DNA from: Macrotis lagotis
Taxonomy: Eukaryota; Chordata; Mammalia; Peramelemorphia; Peramelidae
Assembly: GCF_037893015.1 (NCBI RefSeq)
Contig: NC_133661.1
Span: 221,737,193 to 221,801,192 of the forward strand
Direction of reading: 5' to 3'
Length of the DNA: 64,000 bases
The notes under the pieces were generated by a model. That model was not told where the DNA came from and did not search any database. It was given only the letters and a program-made list of their open reading frames with translations. Positions within the stretch are counted from its first letter, which is position 1, and each line of letters opens with the position of its first letter. Position numbers and translations under genes: made by a program. This document shows, in pieces, positions 11,346-23,665 of the stretch.

Positions 11346-12595
11346 AAGGATCCCTTCCAAGTATCTATTGACTTAGAAAGTCACTAAATTAATATTATCT
11401 ATGTTTTATTGTATTTTTATTTATTGTTCAAATATTTCTCAATTACATTTTAATCTGGTTCTACCCATGATATTATGAGCCCCTTATTTGGCACCTCTGC
11501 ACTGGATGACCTCTGAAGACTCTTCCAAAACTATGAGACTAAGATGGGGATGATCCTGACTGCTAGCTGTTCAATTAATATACATGGCTGTCAGCCTCTG
11601 GCCAGCCTAGATAAGAAATTGTGTATAGTTCAGATGTTATTATGAATGAGAAGTTTTGGAGCTGCCAGGCATTCCTATGTGGAACCATTATAGATGGAAC
11701 TAAGATTTGATCAAAAATAAAATTTTTACCAATTGAACTTTCTGGTCAGATTTTTAAAAACATTACCCTTAAAAGCCTATCTTGGGAAGAGTGTGAAGTC
11801 ACTGATTGCCAAGAATCCCAGAAGACCTCACAGCATTTCTTGTTATTAAAAATCATTTCCTTGGGCTTAAGTTTTGGTTTTAGAAGCACAAGAGGTCACA
11901 AACTCTAATATCTGAAGCAAATGTGTTGGACATCTGGGATCTGGCACAAGTTTCTCCTGTGGGATATATTGTTTGTGCAAACTTTTATAGAATTAAAAAA
12001 ATAATTGTGAGTTACAAAATATTCCTGTAGTCCAGTAATGATTTCCCTGAAAGCCAGAAATTAAATCCAAAATTCATCAAACTGCTCAATAAACTTAATT
12101 TAAAATCAAGTTTAAAAATAACTTCTTATAAATACATTTATAATAAAAATATGTTCATTTTTAAAATTTGGTGCTACAACAGCTTCAGTGAGACTAGGAC
12201 TGTGCTAGTTGATTTTCCCAGGTCAGACACTAAAACTCATCACTACTTTTAAAGGGAGGTTTTGTGATCTAGAGCAGTACGTTCCATTTGGTGGTTCTTT
12301 AATCCTTTGGGAAATCTCAGTGATGATACAGAGGACTGAAGCTAAAAAAAAAAAAAAAATTTTTAATGGTGCATTAAGCAGTAAAAATTGCAGAATTGTG
12401 AATATTATATTGTATCCTGGAAGTTCATAATGCATTTTATTATAGTTGTAGTTGAAAGAAGTTTGCATAACAAAAAACATTAGGTACCACCATCCTAGAG
12501 AAAAGGATATAGGATTAGAAGTTAACAGATTTAGGTTCTAGGTCTCATTCTACCACTCATTGACTACATGACTTAGAAAAAGTCATTTAATCAAA

Positions 12596-12730
12596 TAATC
12601 TACAAGCATTTGTTAAACTACTAATTGCCAGAAACTCTGATAGTATTGGAAATACAAAGACAAAACTAAAAAAAGAAAAAAAGCTCTGCTCTCAAGGGGA
12701 GCATATCACAGGACCTTACAATATAAATGA
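12596..12730 (+). repeat. Dispersed repeat of uncertain family
   Basis: The pattern 'aagcatttgttaaactacta ... aatacaaagacaaaac ... ctctgctctcaaggggagc' recurs in related form at 35950-36055, 45085-45290, 46590-46645 and 56398-56490. Confidence 0.55.
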
Positions 12731-12834
12731 GCCAGTGTTTTCATTTCCTCATTCTAGTATTTTGTAGAATTTCATGTAATCAAGAGTTGGAAAATAATTC
12801 AGTTCAACCTATAACATCTACCTAAACAAGAATC

Positions 12835-13090
12835 CTTTCTCTCATAATAACAAATGACATTTATTTTTGAAAATTTTTGAAAAATGCTTTCCATATATTA
12901 TTTCATTTATACCTAATTACATTCCTATGAAATAGATGCAACAGATATTATAGCTCTACAGATATTATATATATACTTCAGAGAAGTTAGGAATGATTTT
13001 GCCATTGTCATATAGACATAAATATAAACAGAGGAACTTAAACCAAAATTTTTCCTGAACTTCATTCAATCTTTCTAGTAGGTAACCTAC
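12835..13090 (-). repeat. MIR-like SINE relic
   Basis: 'attacattcctatgaaatag', 'acttcagagaagttaggaat' and 'tttttcctgaacttcattc' correspond to antisense MIR blocks. A short TA-rich insertion lies inside. Confidence 0.5.
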
Positions 13091-14330
13091 TTGGATGGCT
13101 CCAATTATTAGGAATTTTTTTCCTTAATCTAATATCTGCTGCTCTCTAACCTTTACTTATTTCTGTAGATTCTGACCTCAGGGGCCTTTGTATATTCCAT
13201 GATCATTCTGATAGCCTTCAGTCTTGTTCTGCATCATCTCCATCCAAAAACAGAAATCTTTTGTGTGAAACTATTCATATCTAATGATTTTTTCATTGTT
13301 TTATCCAAAAAGAATTTGTGAAATAATGTAACTGAGTTTTTCCAAATTAAGAAAAGCTTATAATATTCAGAATGAATAAGATAAAATGATTTGAATACAT
13401 CAACTATTTAAAGGCAAATCACTCCAGTATCTTTGTCAATAAAACCCTATATGAGATCACAAGAATTAGATGCAACTGAAATAACTGAACAATACCAACA
13501 AATAAACAAAACACATACTAGTATAATAAAATACAATAAAAATATAAAATTCATCTTTTTGGAACAAATGTGACTATATTAAGCAACTAATGAAAAATTA
13601 CTTATCCTCTCCCAGTCTTAGTTTTTTCATCTGTAAAATTAAAGAATTAGGTTAGTTGACCTCTAAAGTCTCTGCCAAATCTCAATTAATGATCCTATGT
13701 TCCATGATTTCATTATTATGAGTACTCCCTAAACTGACTCAAATGCATTAGGAGACTATTCTCAAGGGTTTCTAATACTACCCCCCCAAAAAAATCATTA
13801 TGCTGAGATAAGCTTTCTGGTGTTCTGATAAGTCCTTCACAGACCCTTAATCAAAATCTTTCTAAACTACTCAGTTCTACCAAGGTTTGTCTAATGAATT
13901 AAAGCTGGAAAGCCCAGAGTTTTTCTGTCATGATTAGACATCAAAGTAGGACTTTCAGCAAAGGATATTTAGAAAACTACCATCTCTTTTAACAACAATA
14001 TTCTACCAGTGTGGCTATATGACTATGAATAATGTAATAATGGCATAATCTCAAAAAATCCAAGGGCAATGGTAAATCATAATGATCATAGACTGCAATA
14101 TTACCACAAAAGGGCTGATTGTAAAAAAAATTATACGAAAGATGTAATTCAATTCAGTACAACAAACCAAGTTGTAAGCAACAACTATATTTTTATATTG
14201 TATAAATATGCAATATATTTATACTATATATATATAAAGTAAAGCATTATATGATATCTAGGAATATAAAACAAGAAATAAAATAATCACTTACCTATAG
14301 AAATTTATATACCAATGAGGAAGTTACAAC
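13091..14330. other. Mostly unassigned non-coding DNA
   Basis: AT-rich. It holds one MIR 3'-type piece near 13600-13710 ('tcatctgtaaaattaaagaa'). Nothing else is recognised. Confidence 0.5.
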
Positions 14331-14334
14331 ATGT

Positions 14335-14575
14335 ATAGTAACTAGTGGCACAGTGGATCGAGTGTTAGAGCCAGGGTTAAGAAGATCTGAGTTCAAATCC
14401 AGCCTCAGACCCTTAATAGTTGTGTGACCCTGGGCAATTCATAGCCCATCTGTCTCAGTTTCCTCATCTAAAAGATGGAAATAATACCTAACTCCAGCAT
14501 TTTTATGAGGATATAATGAGATATTATTTGTAAAGGACTTTGTAAAACTTACAGTACTAAATAAATTCTAACTAT
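14335..14575 (+). repeat. MIR/CORE-SINE copy
   Basis: The tRNA-like head ('gtggcacagtgg', 'gagttcaaatccagcctcag') continues into a CORE and 3' region ('tcagtttcctcatctaaaag', 'aatgagatattatttgtaaa'). Confidence 0.8.
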
Positions 14576-14582
14576 AACAACT

Positions 14583-14860
14583 GGGTCAGCTGGATGGTAC
14601 ATTGGACAGAAAACTAGACCTAAAATCCTGAGTTCAAATCCAACCTCAGACCTTTAGTAGCTATGTGATACTGGGCAAGTCACTTAACCTCTGTTTGCCT
14701 CAGTTTCCTTATCTTTAAAAATGAAGATAATAATAATAGAACTAATCTTGCAGGGTTGCTGGGAAGATCAAATGATATAGGATTTGAAACATCTTTAGCA
14801 CAGTATTGAGAACATAATAGGCAACATATAAATTTTGACATTATTATGTACAAAATAATA
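14583..14860 (+). repeat. MIR/CORE-SINE copy, tandem to the previous one
   Basis: The same architecture repeats immediately downstream: 'gagttcaaatccaacctcag', 'gtcacttaacctctgtttgc', 'cagggttgctgggaagatca'. The divergence differs from the first copy, so it is a separate insertion. Confidence 0.8.
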
Positions 14861-15351
14861 CAAAGCAATATCAAATGGGGAAAACCATAGGCAACATATT
14901 TTGGCTATTATTATGCAAAACAATGTACAAAACAATTTCGGATGGGGAAATGTTAACAATTCATTATGATGGAGGGAGAGGTCAGGAAAGATTTTGTATA
15001 AAAGTTGGCATTCAAGTTATGCCTTAGAGGAAACAAGGGACTTCAAGTTGCAAAAATGATTTTAAAAATTATATTCCTGACATGATAGCTCACCTGTTTG
15101 CCACTTCCAGAGTTTGAAATGGAGAACAAGCCACAAGCCAAATTAATTAGAATGGAGAGTTTGAGAAAGACAGTAAAGTAAAATAATACTGGAACAGTAG
15201 GGAGAAGCAAAATTGTGGAGGTCCACTGATGCCAAGTTGAAGAGTTTGTATTTATGTTCCAGGTAATAAATTGGAAGCTATCAAAAATTTCTGAGCAGAA
15301 AACTAAAACAGTCAAATATGTGTTTTAGAAATATCATTATTATTGATCAAC

Positions 15352-15680
15352 TATGTATGACTAAGCTCTTCTTGGCAACACAATGATTCAAGACAATTAC
15401 AAAGGACTAATGATGAAAAATGCTATCCACTTCAAGACAAAGAATTGATGGCTCTGAATGCAGATCAAAGCATACTGTTTCACTTATTTTATTTTTTTCA
15501 TGATTCTTTCCTTTTGATCTGTTTCTTCTTCCACAGCTATGACTAATTAGGAAATGTTTTACATAATTACACATATGTAGCCTACATCAAATTGCTTAGC
15601 ATGTTAGGAAGAAGGGAAGGGAGGGGGCTGAAAAAATTTAGAACTCAAAATCTTATAAAAAAAAATCTTGAAAAAAATAT
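15352..15680 (+). repeat. LINE-1 3'-UTR tail
   Basis: 'aatgctatccacttcaagac', 'gaatgcagatcaaagcatac', 'atgactaattaggaaatgtt' and a terminal A-rich run typical of an older marsupial L1 3' end. Confidence 0.7.
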
Positions 15681-15699
15681 CATTTTCCTACTGATATGG

Positions 15700-16900
15700 A
15701 TTCTAAGTGGAGAGAGCTGAGAGTGGAAGCAGAGAGACCAAATAGAATCATAGAATCAGAAGTCACTTGGCCCAATCCCCTCATTTTATAATATGAAGAA
15801 ATAGGTCTTGGGAATTTAAAGTCAAAGTATAAAGTGCTCTAAGCCCACCCAAAGGGGAATTCTTAGCCTCTTTCTCTCCCAAGAGAGAAAGCCAATAGAA
15901 ATTGTGACATGAGGAGTTGAGTGTGGGAGAAACATAAAACCCTATATTCTTGTCTTAATTCTACCCTTGGGATTTTAGCTAATGTAAAACTTAATAATTT
16001 AGGGTTAAGATAAAATGACATTTCTGCTATATGTTAAGCATGAAGTTTATTCTCTAGGATTTACTTAGAAATCTATAAACAGAGGCCTTCTATCCAAGAT
16101 GACCTGAACAGAGAAAGACTGGGATAATTATATATATAAACAACGATAAGAAAAACATTAAACCTACTTGAAGACCTATTAAGTTGCACAATATAAGGTT
16201 TCACAATTATTAATCAAAGAAAATAATACTTCTACAATGCTATCTGGTCTAAAGGAGGATCCATAGTTATCTGGTTTCCTAGATTACAATACAATGAGGA
16301 CAGGACAAGTTTTATGACTTTTCTAATCATTTTTCTTCCTGAGTTTATAATTAATTTATAGGAAGATCATATTTCATTTCTTACAAGAGAAAAATCAGAC
16401 TTTTTTTTTACCAGGAACATAGGTCTAATATATTTATAAAACTTTCTCACTATGAGATATATAGGATAAACTATTCATAAATGTTACCAGTAGTCTTCTT
16501 GACCACCAAACAAGGATCAAGGTCTTAATTTATATTTTCTGTTAAATATAAAAACTTCCTGAATGTGTATGGTTTTATCACACATACTACGACTGAATTT
16601 AGTTATGCTCTACAAAACAATGGAGAATGAACTTTATTTAGAGCTTATCTAAACTTAACAAAAAGCCAACATTTCACAGTGAAAGACTAATCTAAAGCAA
16701 GTTCAAACCATTGGAAATAGAGAGCAAGAAAGAAGGGAAGAAAGAATATGTCCTAGTAGTAAATCCAAAAAAGCAGAAGTTGCTATTGTTGAGATTCAGC
16801 ACAGAGGACTCTGTTAAAGTGTTATCTGACCCAGACTATCTCTCAATCAAGTAGGCTTTTTTAGGCACTGAAATACAATAGGCTAGGCCAGGAAGGGCAC
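15700..16900. other. Unassigned non-coding DNA
   Basis: Nothing nameable beyond a MIR3-like snippet near 15745-15830. Confidence 0.5.
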
Positions 16901-16915
16901 TAGGATGAAAGACAG

Positions 16916-17022
16916 ATATAAAGATACAGATACAGATATTTAGAGATAGAAATAGACAGATAGATAGATAGAAAGAGAGAGAGAGATGAGAGAAATAGAG
17001 AGAGACAGATAGATATGGAGAT
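16916..17022. repeat. (GATA)/(GA)-rich simple repeat
   Basis: Interrupted ATAGATA and GAGA units. Open frames across it are repeat-driven. Confidence 0.9.
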
Positions 17023-18179
17023 AGAGGGATTGTTAATAACTACAGATAGGGTGGAATAAACAAAATGTCCTTGGCAAGTATCTACGTCCATCATGGATAT
17101 GATTAGGGGGCAGTTGGATTTTGGAGGCAGGAGGTAGGGGGGGGGAACCTAAGGCAGGATGTGAAAACATATTTTCCTCAAAAAAAAGAACTTGTAAACA
17201 TGTTTTTCACAACTAAAGTTCCAGGCTCAGCAAGAGAAATCAGAGCAGAGAATGCTGGGGTCCCATTAACTACTCCCTAAAGAGATATGGGAATGAAATG
17301 CCTTTCATGGGAGGTAGGGATGAAGGTCCATCTTCTGTAATTGCTTCAAGCTAACACAGGGACAAAAGGTGGGAAGGAGGCATTTTAGACCCTAGCTTCA
17401 GGGAAGGATCTGAACTGGCAATCTACAAAGTCCAAGGAAGTAGTCAAAATTAGCTGATACCTTAACACAAATGATCATCTGGAGATGGAATGCTCAGAGT
17501 CTGTGACAAAATCGACAAGGAGATTAAGAAGACATGGACCAAAAAGAAGTAAGAGGATTATTAAAAGGAAGTAAGAACAGAGACCCAAAGAGAAAGTAGC
17601 CAGGAACTCTAAGAAGGAGAAGCTAGATTGGAGTGAATTTTTGCATCAAAGTGAGTAAATACTTGGTCCCCTTGCAAAGATACCAAAGAATATTTTCCCA
17701 AAATCTACACTTAACATGGAAGTGTTGGGAACAAGAATGGAAATTGTATAAACAGTAATCAGAGGCATTATCTGGCCAAGGGTGCACTGGTCAAAAAGTT
17801 GGTATGGTGAAAGTAGTACTGAGGCAGATAGTGGTACTAAAATCTATATTAGGGAAAGAAAGATCACATATGATAGTGTAACCATAGGGAGTGCATATAA
17901 GGTGGGAAGTTTACTTAGTTTATCTTTTTTGTCATTTGTGGAGCTAAAGTTGAAAAGAAGGGATCCTAGTCAATAATGGATTCTGTGGGTAGTAAAGGTT
18001 AAGAGCTAGGGTGTTTGCTCCAGAACTGTTAGAAAGGACACTGGAATGTAAAGATGGAGTTGCATGAATCATAGATACAGAGAAGTTGATATCTTGTCAT
18101 GCAATTCTCACAGGTGGTAGAGGAAAAGTTGTGCTTATATCTAATACTGCTACTATTTGGGTCTCCCAGGAATACACAT

Positions 18180-18370
18180 TAATCTCCCATGGGAGGTGGA
18201 GAATTATTACAGGCTGTCAGATTTTCCCTTTCTTTCCAAATGGTTCCATATGTATGTAATACATGGAAGGTATTTTTGGAGTCAGTATAAATATTGAAGT
18301 ATTTAGCTTTCCCCAATTCTAGAGCTTGGGAGAGCCTTCTAAGTAGAGTTGTTAAAGGGAAAGGGTCTTG
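18180..18370 (-). pseudogene. Endogenous retrovirus pol remnant (RNase H)
   Basis: On the minus strand, codons at about 18277-18350 give an ELGK...NIYTDS pattern, the conserved RNase H segment carrying a catalytic Asp. The next ~80 bases toward lower coordinates keep the spacing of the gammaretrovirus-like 'alpha-helix plus WKERE' region. Reading-frame breaks separate this from neighbouring sequence, and upstream pol (18370-18560) is too decayed to follow. I see no LTRs, Gag or Env, so this is a dead fragment. Confidence 0.6.
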
Positions 18371-19435
18371 CCTCTATGACACTATGGAGGGAGACTGTGA
18401 CAAAACCTGACTACCTGACTCTATTCTCAATGTAGCTGGATCTGACCCCTCATTGGAGTTGTCTAGAAGGGAATCTTTTAAGTCAGCCCTGCTGGAGTAG
18501 GCAGAGTCAAAGGTCTCCCCCAGTTAGATTCAGACTATCCAGTAATAGAAGAAAGGTGAGCAGCTGGGTTGGGGATGCAGCAAATACAGAGGGAAAGAGG
18601 TTGGGAGAGTCAAAGAACAGGGTTTGATACTTAGTGAATTGATCGTTAGAATGCCAATAGTGGTCTTAGGACTCAAAGATGACCAACAAGTCCAAAAAAA
18701 CACCTCAGAGTGAAAGTAGAGTGACAAGAATAAACAAAAAATGCAGCAGAACAACAGTCCTTCTGACACAACTGGAGAAGATTTGAAGAAAGATTCAGGC
18801 ACCAGGGTTTTGCTAGCTGAGTGAAACACAAATGCTCCCAGGCTAGCTCCCTGAAAGAGCAAAAAGTAAGCCCTGGGATGGCCATGTTGGGAAGCACCTC
18901 TACTTCAGCCACAAGAAATTTTCACTTCCTGGTCAGTGTAGGGAGGTAGGTGACTGAACAGGGAAGAGAGGATACTTCTTCTGGAAAGGGATGCTAGATC
19001 CAGCTGTGCAGGTGAGAAATGATCTTGGCGGAAAATATTAGTACATATCTGGTGAGTGAAGATGCAGTGGTGCTGGATACTGCTGACTGTAGATGTTTAC
19101 ATGAGAATGGAGTTCTTGGTTCCAGGGCAGAGGGAAGAACTGAAAGTCAGAGCCACTGGATGGTTTTCAGGGAGTAAGATCATGTGCTGAGGGGTCCCAG
19201 TAGTGGCTTGGAAGGGGAAGGAGTACATAGGTTGGGCCCAGGACAAAGCTCATGAGGTCAAAGATGCCACCTCCCCCACACACACTGCAGGACTAGAGAT
19301 GAATATAAGAAAAAACTGCTAAATTTTTTTTAATGAACAGACTAAGGAGAAAGAACCCTACCATAGGCAGATACTATGGGAATAGAGAAGAGTGGGGTTT
19401 ATCTTCAGAAGAAGATGCTGAAGCAAAAAGAAAAA

Positions 19436-19438
<3 letters not shown>

Positions 19439-19476
<38 letters not shown>
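19439..19476. repeat. (GA)n microsatellite
   Basis: An almost pure GA run following GATAGATA. Confidence 0.95.
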
Positions 19477-19480
<4 letters not shown>

Positions 19481-20340
19481 AAAACCAAAAACCTCCTTTA
19501 CTGAAAAGAGAGTAACATTAGATGGCTATCTGCTCAATAAGAATTCATAAAGGAACTCAAAAAAAGATTTTAAAAATCAAATAAGAGAGATTAAGGAAAA
19601 AACTAAAAAAGAAAAGTGCAATTCAAGAAAAATAAGAAAAATATGAAAAGAAAGTAAAGCAACTGGAAAAGGAGATCTAGAACTTGAAGAAGAAAATGTC
19701 ACTTTGAAAATTAGAATGGAGCAAGGGGAAGACAATGAAATTATAAGAGACAAAGAAATACTAAAACAAAATAGAAAAATGAAAAATAGAAAAGAATCAC
19801 TTCACAAGAAAAGCAATAGATTTGGAGAACAGATAAAGAAGAGAAAACATAAGAATAATCAAACTAATTGAAAGTGATGATCAAAAAATTAATCTTGATA
19901 CAGTATTACAGGAAATAAAGAAAATTGTCCTGAAGTGTGTAAAAGCAAGAGGGAAACATAGAAATAGAAAAAAATTCAACAATCACCACAGGAAAGGAAT
20001 CCTAGGAGGGAAACTTAGAGGAATATCATGGCTAAATTCCTGAAATTTATAGCTAAAACCTCCAGGTTAAGGAGAAAATATTAAGAACAAGAAAAAAACA
20101 ATTCAAATATGGCAAAGCCACAATTAGAATTACACAAGACCTAGCAGCAACTATTTTAAAGGACTACAGGTCTTTTAAAATATATTGAAGAGCAAAACAA
20201 TATCATACTCTTCAAAGTTAAGCATAACACTGAACAAAAAAAAGGATATTCATGAAATGTCCAACTTTCAGGCATTTGTTGTAAAAGATCTGAACTTAAT
20301 AGAATATGATAGACAAGAACCAAAAAATAAGCATATCATA

Positions 20341-21069
20341 TTTCCCCATGTGTAAGACACTTTCTTTTTTTGAAAAATTTGGAGTCTAAAAACTGGGAGC
20401 ATCTTATAAAGTGGTTGTAGGTTTTTTACTTGAATTTCCTGCCTTTTTTGCACTTCTTGTCTTTGCCCTTTGTTTTGCATTTGTTACCAGTATATTAGGT
20501 TACTTTTTGCCACATTCTTCCCAGAAATGGCTCAGAAAAGATTTTCATACAGTGCTAAATTCAAGTTCAAAGTTATCCAGTTTGCAAAAGTGAATGAAAA
20601 TTTGCTGAAATTGTCAGTTTGGTCCTCCTCCAAGTGAGAAAAGAATCTGAGATTGTCTGTGGAAAGAAGAAAGCCTCCTGAAGACGACATGGCAGAAGAA
20701 GACCAGGAGAGACAAGTCAGCCAAATGGCCTGAGTTAGAGAAGGAATTGAAGAGATGGGTTGAAAAGCAAAAGGCAATGAGAATTCCTGTGTCCACAAAG
20801 ATGGTTCAGCATAAGGCCAGAAGAATTGCTGATGAAAAAGAAGTTATTGATTTAAAAGGAAGACACAAATGGTGCTTCAGTTCATGAAACAGAATGGACT
20901 AAGCATGTGTCCACATCCCAGACTTGCCCAAAAGATACCTGAAAGCTACGAGCAGAAGAAGGTCCTTGAATTTCATGATAAATAAAACTTGAATTCAATA
21001 ACTTTATGTATTACCTTTTTTTTCAAATTTTGGGTCCCAAAATTAAGATGTGTCTCATACATGGGGAAA
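20341..21069 (+). mobile_element. pogo/Tigger-type DNA transposon, internally deleted
   Basis: Terminal inverted repeats are TTTCCCCATGTGTAAGACAC (20341-20360) and, on the minus strand, TTTCCCCATGTATGAGACAC (21050-21069), with two mismatches. The element is flanked by TA at 20339-20340 and 21070-21071, the target duplication of the Tc1/mariner superfamily. Each end also carries a subterminal inverted motif (TAAGACAC and AGCATCTTA at the left), so the ends can fold. Inside is the remnant of the N-terminal DNA-binding half of a pogo-type transposase. The catalytic DDE half is absent, so the element is non-autonomous. Confidence 0.85.
20527..20985 (+). pseudogene. Transposase DNA-binding domain remnant (pogo/CENP-B type)
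   Basis: From an ATG at 20527 the frame reads MAQKRFSYSAKFKFKVIQFA, the first helix-turn-helix of pogo/Tigger transposases. After stops and frameshifts, later pieces (KMVQHKARRIADEK, then NGLSM and LAQKIPESYE) match the second, CENP-B-type helix-turn-helix. At least four breaks are present. The family normally continues into a DDE nuclease domain, which is missing. Confidence 0.75.
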
Positions 21070-21210
21070 TATCCTATAAGGTAAGCATCAAAGACCAAAC
21101 TGCAAGGGACTTAATAAGGACAAATTGTTTTCTATCTATACATGGAAAAGTAAATCATATGTCCAAGATTTTTATTAATAATTGGATGATTATTAGGAAA
21201 GATGGGGGTA

Positions 21211-21343
21211 AGGCAAACAGGGTTAAGTGGCTTGCTCAAGGCCACACAGCTAGGTAATTCTTAAGTGTCTGAGACCAGATTTGAACCCAGGTACTCCTGA
21301 CTCCAGGGCCGGTGCTTTATCCACTACGCCACCTAGCTGCCCC
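21211..21343 (-). mobile_element. tRNA-derived SINE (3'-shortened)
   Basis: Antisense copy from 'aggcaaacagggttaagtgg' to 'ccacctagctgcccc'. B-box region GGTTCAAATCT-like on the minus strand. Confidence 0.93.
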
Positions 21344-21370
21344 AAATTTATATTTCTGGCATTTTATCCT

Positions 21371-21528
21371 GTTTTTTTTTTTTTAGGTTTTTGCAAGGCA
21401 AACGGGGTTAAGTGGCTTGCCCAAGGCCACACAGCTAGGTAATTATCAAGTGTCTGAGACCGGATTTGAACCCAGCTACTCCTGACTCCAGGGCTGGTGC
21501 TTTATCCACTACGCCACCTAGCCGCCCC
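21371..21528 (-). mobile_element. tRNA-derived SINE
   Basis: Full antisense copy with a T13 tail at the left and 'cgccacctagccgcccc' at its 5' end. It lies 27 bp from the previous copy in the same orientation. Confidence 0.95.
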
Positions 21529-21659
21529 AGGAATAGATTTTTTAAAAAAGAGTTACCATCTTATACAAATGAAATGTGAGAAGAATTGATAGAAAGGAAT
21601 AAGATAAGGCAGGAGAGCTTGTAGTTCTGGAGACCTACTCTCATCAGGAATAGGTTATA

Positions 21660-22112
21660 GAGAGAATAATACATATATATAAATATTGATATAGATATAG
21701 ATATAAGACTATAAAAGCCTTCTAAATTCAGAAATAAATAAAAAGACAAGATAGGAAAAGAAATGAATTAGAGGGTAAGGGAACAGGATAAAAGGGAATA
21801 GGATATGTAGAAAGGTGTATAAATTAATGAGGTATATAAGGATATATATAGATTAATCTGGAGGGTGATATAGGAGGGTGTATAAGGGAGGGATTCTTTG
21901 AATGGTGGTTGATTAAGGAATAGGAGGGCAAGGTATTGAGTAGAAGAGTAGAGAATAAAATGGGAGATACATAGAAACTAAATATGTATGCAAGTTTATG
22001 TGCAAATATATACATATACACACACAAATATATTATATATATATATGTTTGTGAGTATAAATATGTGTGTATGTATGTATATATATGTATATATATACAT
22101 ATATATATATAC
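21660..22112. repeat. AT-rich simple repeats
   Basis: GATATA units near 21680-21710, and ATGTATGT/ATATAC runs at 21985-22112, including a self-complementary TATATATACATATATATA stretch. Open frames here are artefacts. Confidence 0.9.
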
Positions 22113-23016
22113 CCTGTAAAATTATATATCATTAAAACTGAGAATACAAAATTGCTTTCAAGAATATAAAATACCCAAACTATAGGACACAAAATAATCT
22201 ATTCTCAGAAAAGGAAACAAAACTAGCTATAAAGGACCTAACAACAACAACAACAATCTTGGTTCTGATGCCTTTACAGAATCCTATCAAACATTTAAAG
22301 AATAATTAAAATTATACTGTACAAATTCATGTTAAAAATTGAAGAAAAATCAGTCTACTAAAATCTTATGAGATAAATGCAGTCCTAACACTTAATGGCC
22401 AAAAAAAGATCATAACAATTCTTAAAAAAATTATTAAGGATAAGTTGAATTTTTATGAACAACTTAAGGATAATTCAGCTTTAGAAAACCACCAACACCT
22501 AATCAAGGTAATTAATTGCTTTGACAAAACTGAAGGTTAAAAAATAAACTCACAAAAATCAATATTTCTATGTAGAAATAGCAATGGGGAAAAACAATAA
22601 CAAAAAAGGGAAAACTCTGTTCAAAATAACTACAAAATATGAGGACAGCTGATAGAGCACTGGTCTAGGAGTCAGAAGGACTCTTAATATTTACTAACTG
22701 TTCTCCTATTATGAGAATCAACATATACATATGGAAGTATATATATAAACCATATATGTAGAACAATCTTGACTCAATGGCACTATCTAATCACACCCAG
22801 ATGGGTTCCTGGGATGTGGGTGACTATCCTCTCAAAGTATTCTGTGTGTTCACACCATTGCATTTATCTTTGGTTGTCTTTCCTAAACAAAGAGGACAAA
22901 AATTACTATGTTTGGGTCAGTGTACAAATATGTCCAATGGATTGACCAGATCAATATAAGCTCAGAAGGCTCTATCATAGGTTGGTCACAAATAGTTCAT
23001 AAGAACATTAGGAAAA

Positions 23017-23171
23017 GGGGGCGGCTAGGTGGCACAGTGGATAAAGCACCAGCCCTGGAGTCAGGAGTACCTGGGTTCAAATCTGGTCTCGGACACTTAA
23101 TGATTACCTAGCTGTGTGGCCTTGGGCAAGCCACTTAACCCCACTGCCTTGCAAAAACCTAAAAAAAAAAA
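23017..23171 (+). mobile_element. WSINE1-like tRNA-derived SINE
   Basis: Full-length copy with an A-rich tail, A box GGCACAGTGG and B box GGTTCAAATCT. A perfect 14-bp target duplication, AAGAACATTAGGAA, lies at 23001-23014 and 23172-23185. Confidence 0.96.
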
Positions 23172-23289
23172 AAGAACATTAGGAATGGAAAGATCTCTAA
23201 ATTTATGCATTTTATGTTTCTTTTGAGTTACTAGAATTTTGCTTGGTGCCTTCTTTATTGGAAGTTTTATGCCAATGTATCCCATGCCT

Positions 23290-23665
23290 CACCATTGATT
23301 CCAAAGTTCTTGAGAGAGACCTTGAGAGTTGGAATTATTGCTTACAGCGCATGGAGAAACTGTGGATAAGTTCACTTACCTTGGCAGTATACTTTCCAAG
23401 GATATATACACAATGAGAATTTGATATATGCACTGCCAGAACTAGCTCAAATTCTGAAGGAAAGTGTGGGAGAGAAGAGGTATTATGCTGCCTATAAAAC
23501 TGATGGACTATAGAGCCTTTGTGCTGATCTCATTGTTATTTGCTTGTGAAATCTGGACAGGATACCAGCACCATGCCAATAAATTGAATTGCTTTTATTT
23601 ACCTTTAATGATCAATCAGAAGGTCCTATTAGCACAAAGGAAAGGCATATATTGAAGTGGCAGAG
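23290..23665 (+). repeat. RTE-type LINE fragment
   Basis: Plus-strand codons near 23365 give FTYLGS. From 23461 they read VWERRGI...IKLMDYRAFVLI, then CEIWTGYQHH and KLNCFYL. This is the conserved segment downstream of reverse transcriptase in RTE elements. Stops and a frameshift near 23410-23460 show decay. Confidence 0.8.

Larger units (their letters stand above)
18880..22640 (+). repeat. Decayed LINE-1 (5' UTR, ORF1, part of ORF2)
   Basis: The order is a G-rich 5'-UTR-like stretch (18880-19330), an ORF1-like start near 19333 with a NPTIGRYYG segment, and lysine/glutamate-rich coiled-coil-like sequence to about 20000. Late ORF1 blocks ('attacacaagacctagcagc') follow, then a degraded ORF2 stretch at 22240-22640 ('tcctatcaaacatttaaaga'). 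Many stops. A pogo-type transposon and two SINEs interrupt it. Confidence 0.65.

Noticed and set aside
21824..22192. 122-codon minus-strand open frame
   Set aside because: Driven by ATGTATGT and TATA simple repeats, with low-complexity Tyr/Ile/Cys composition.
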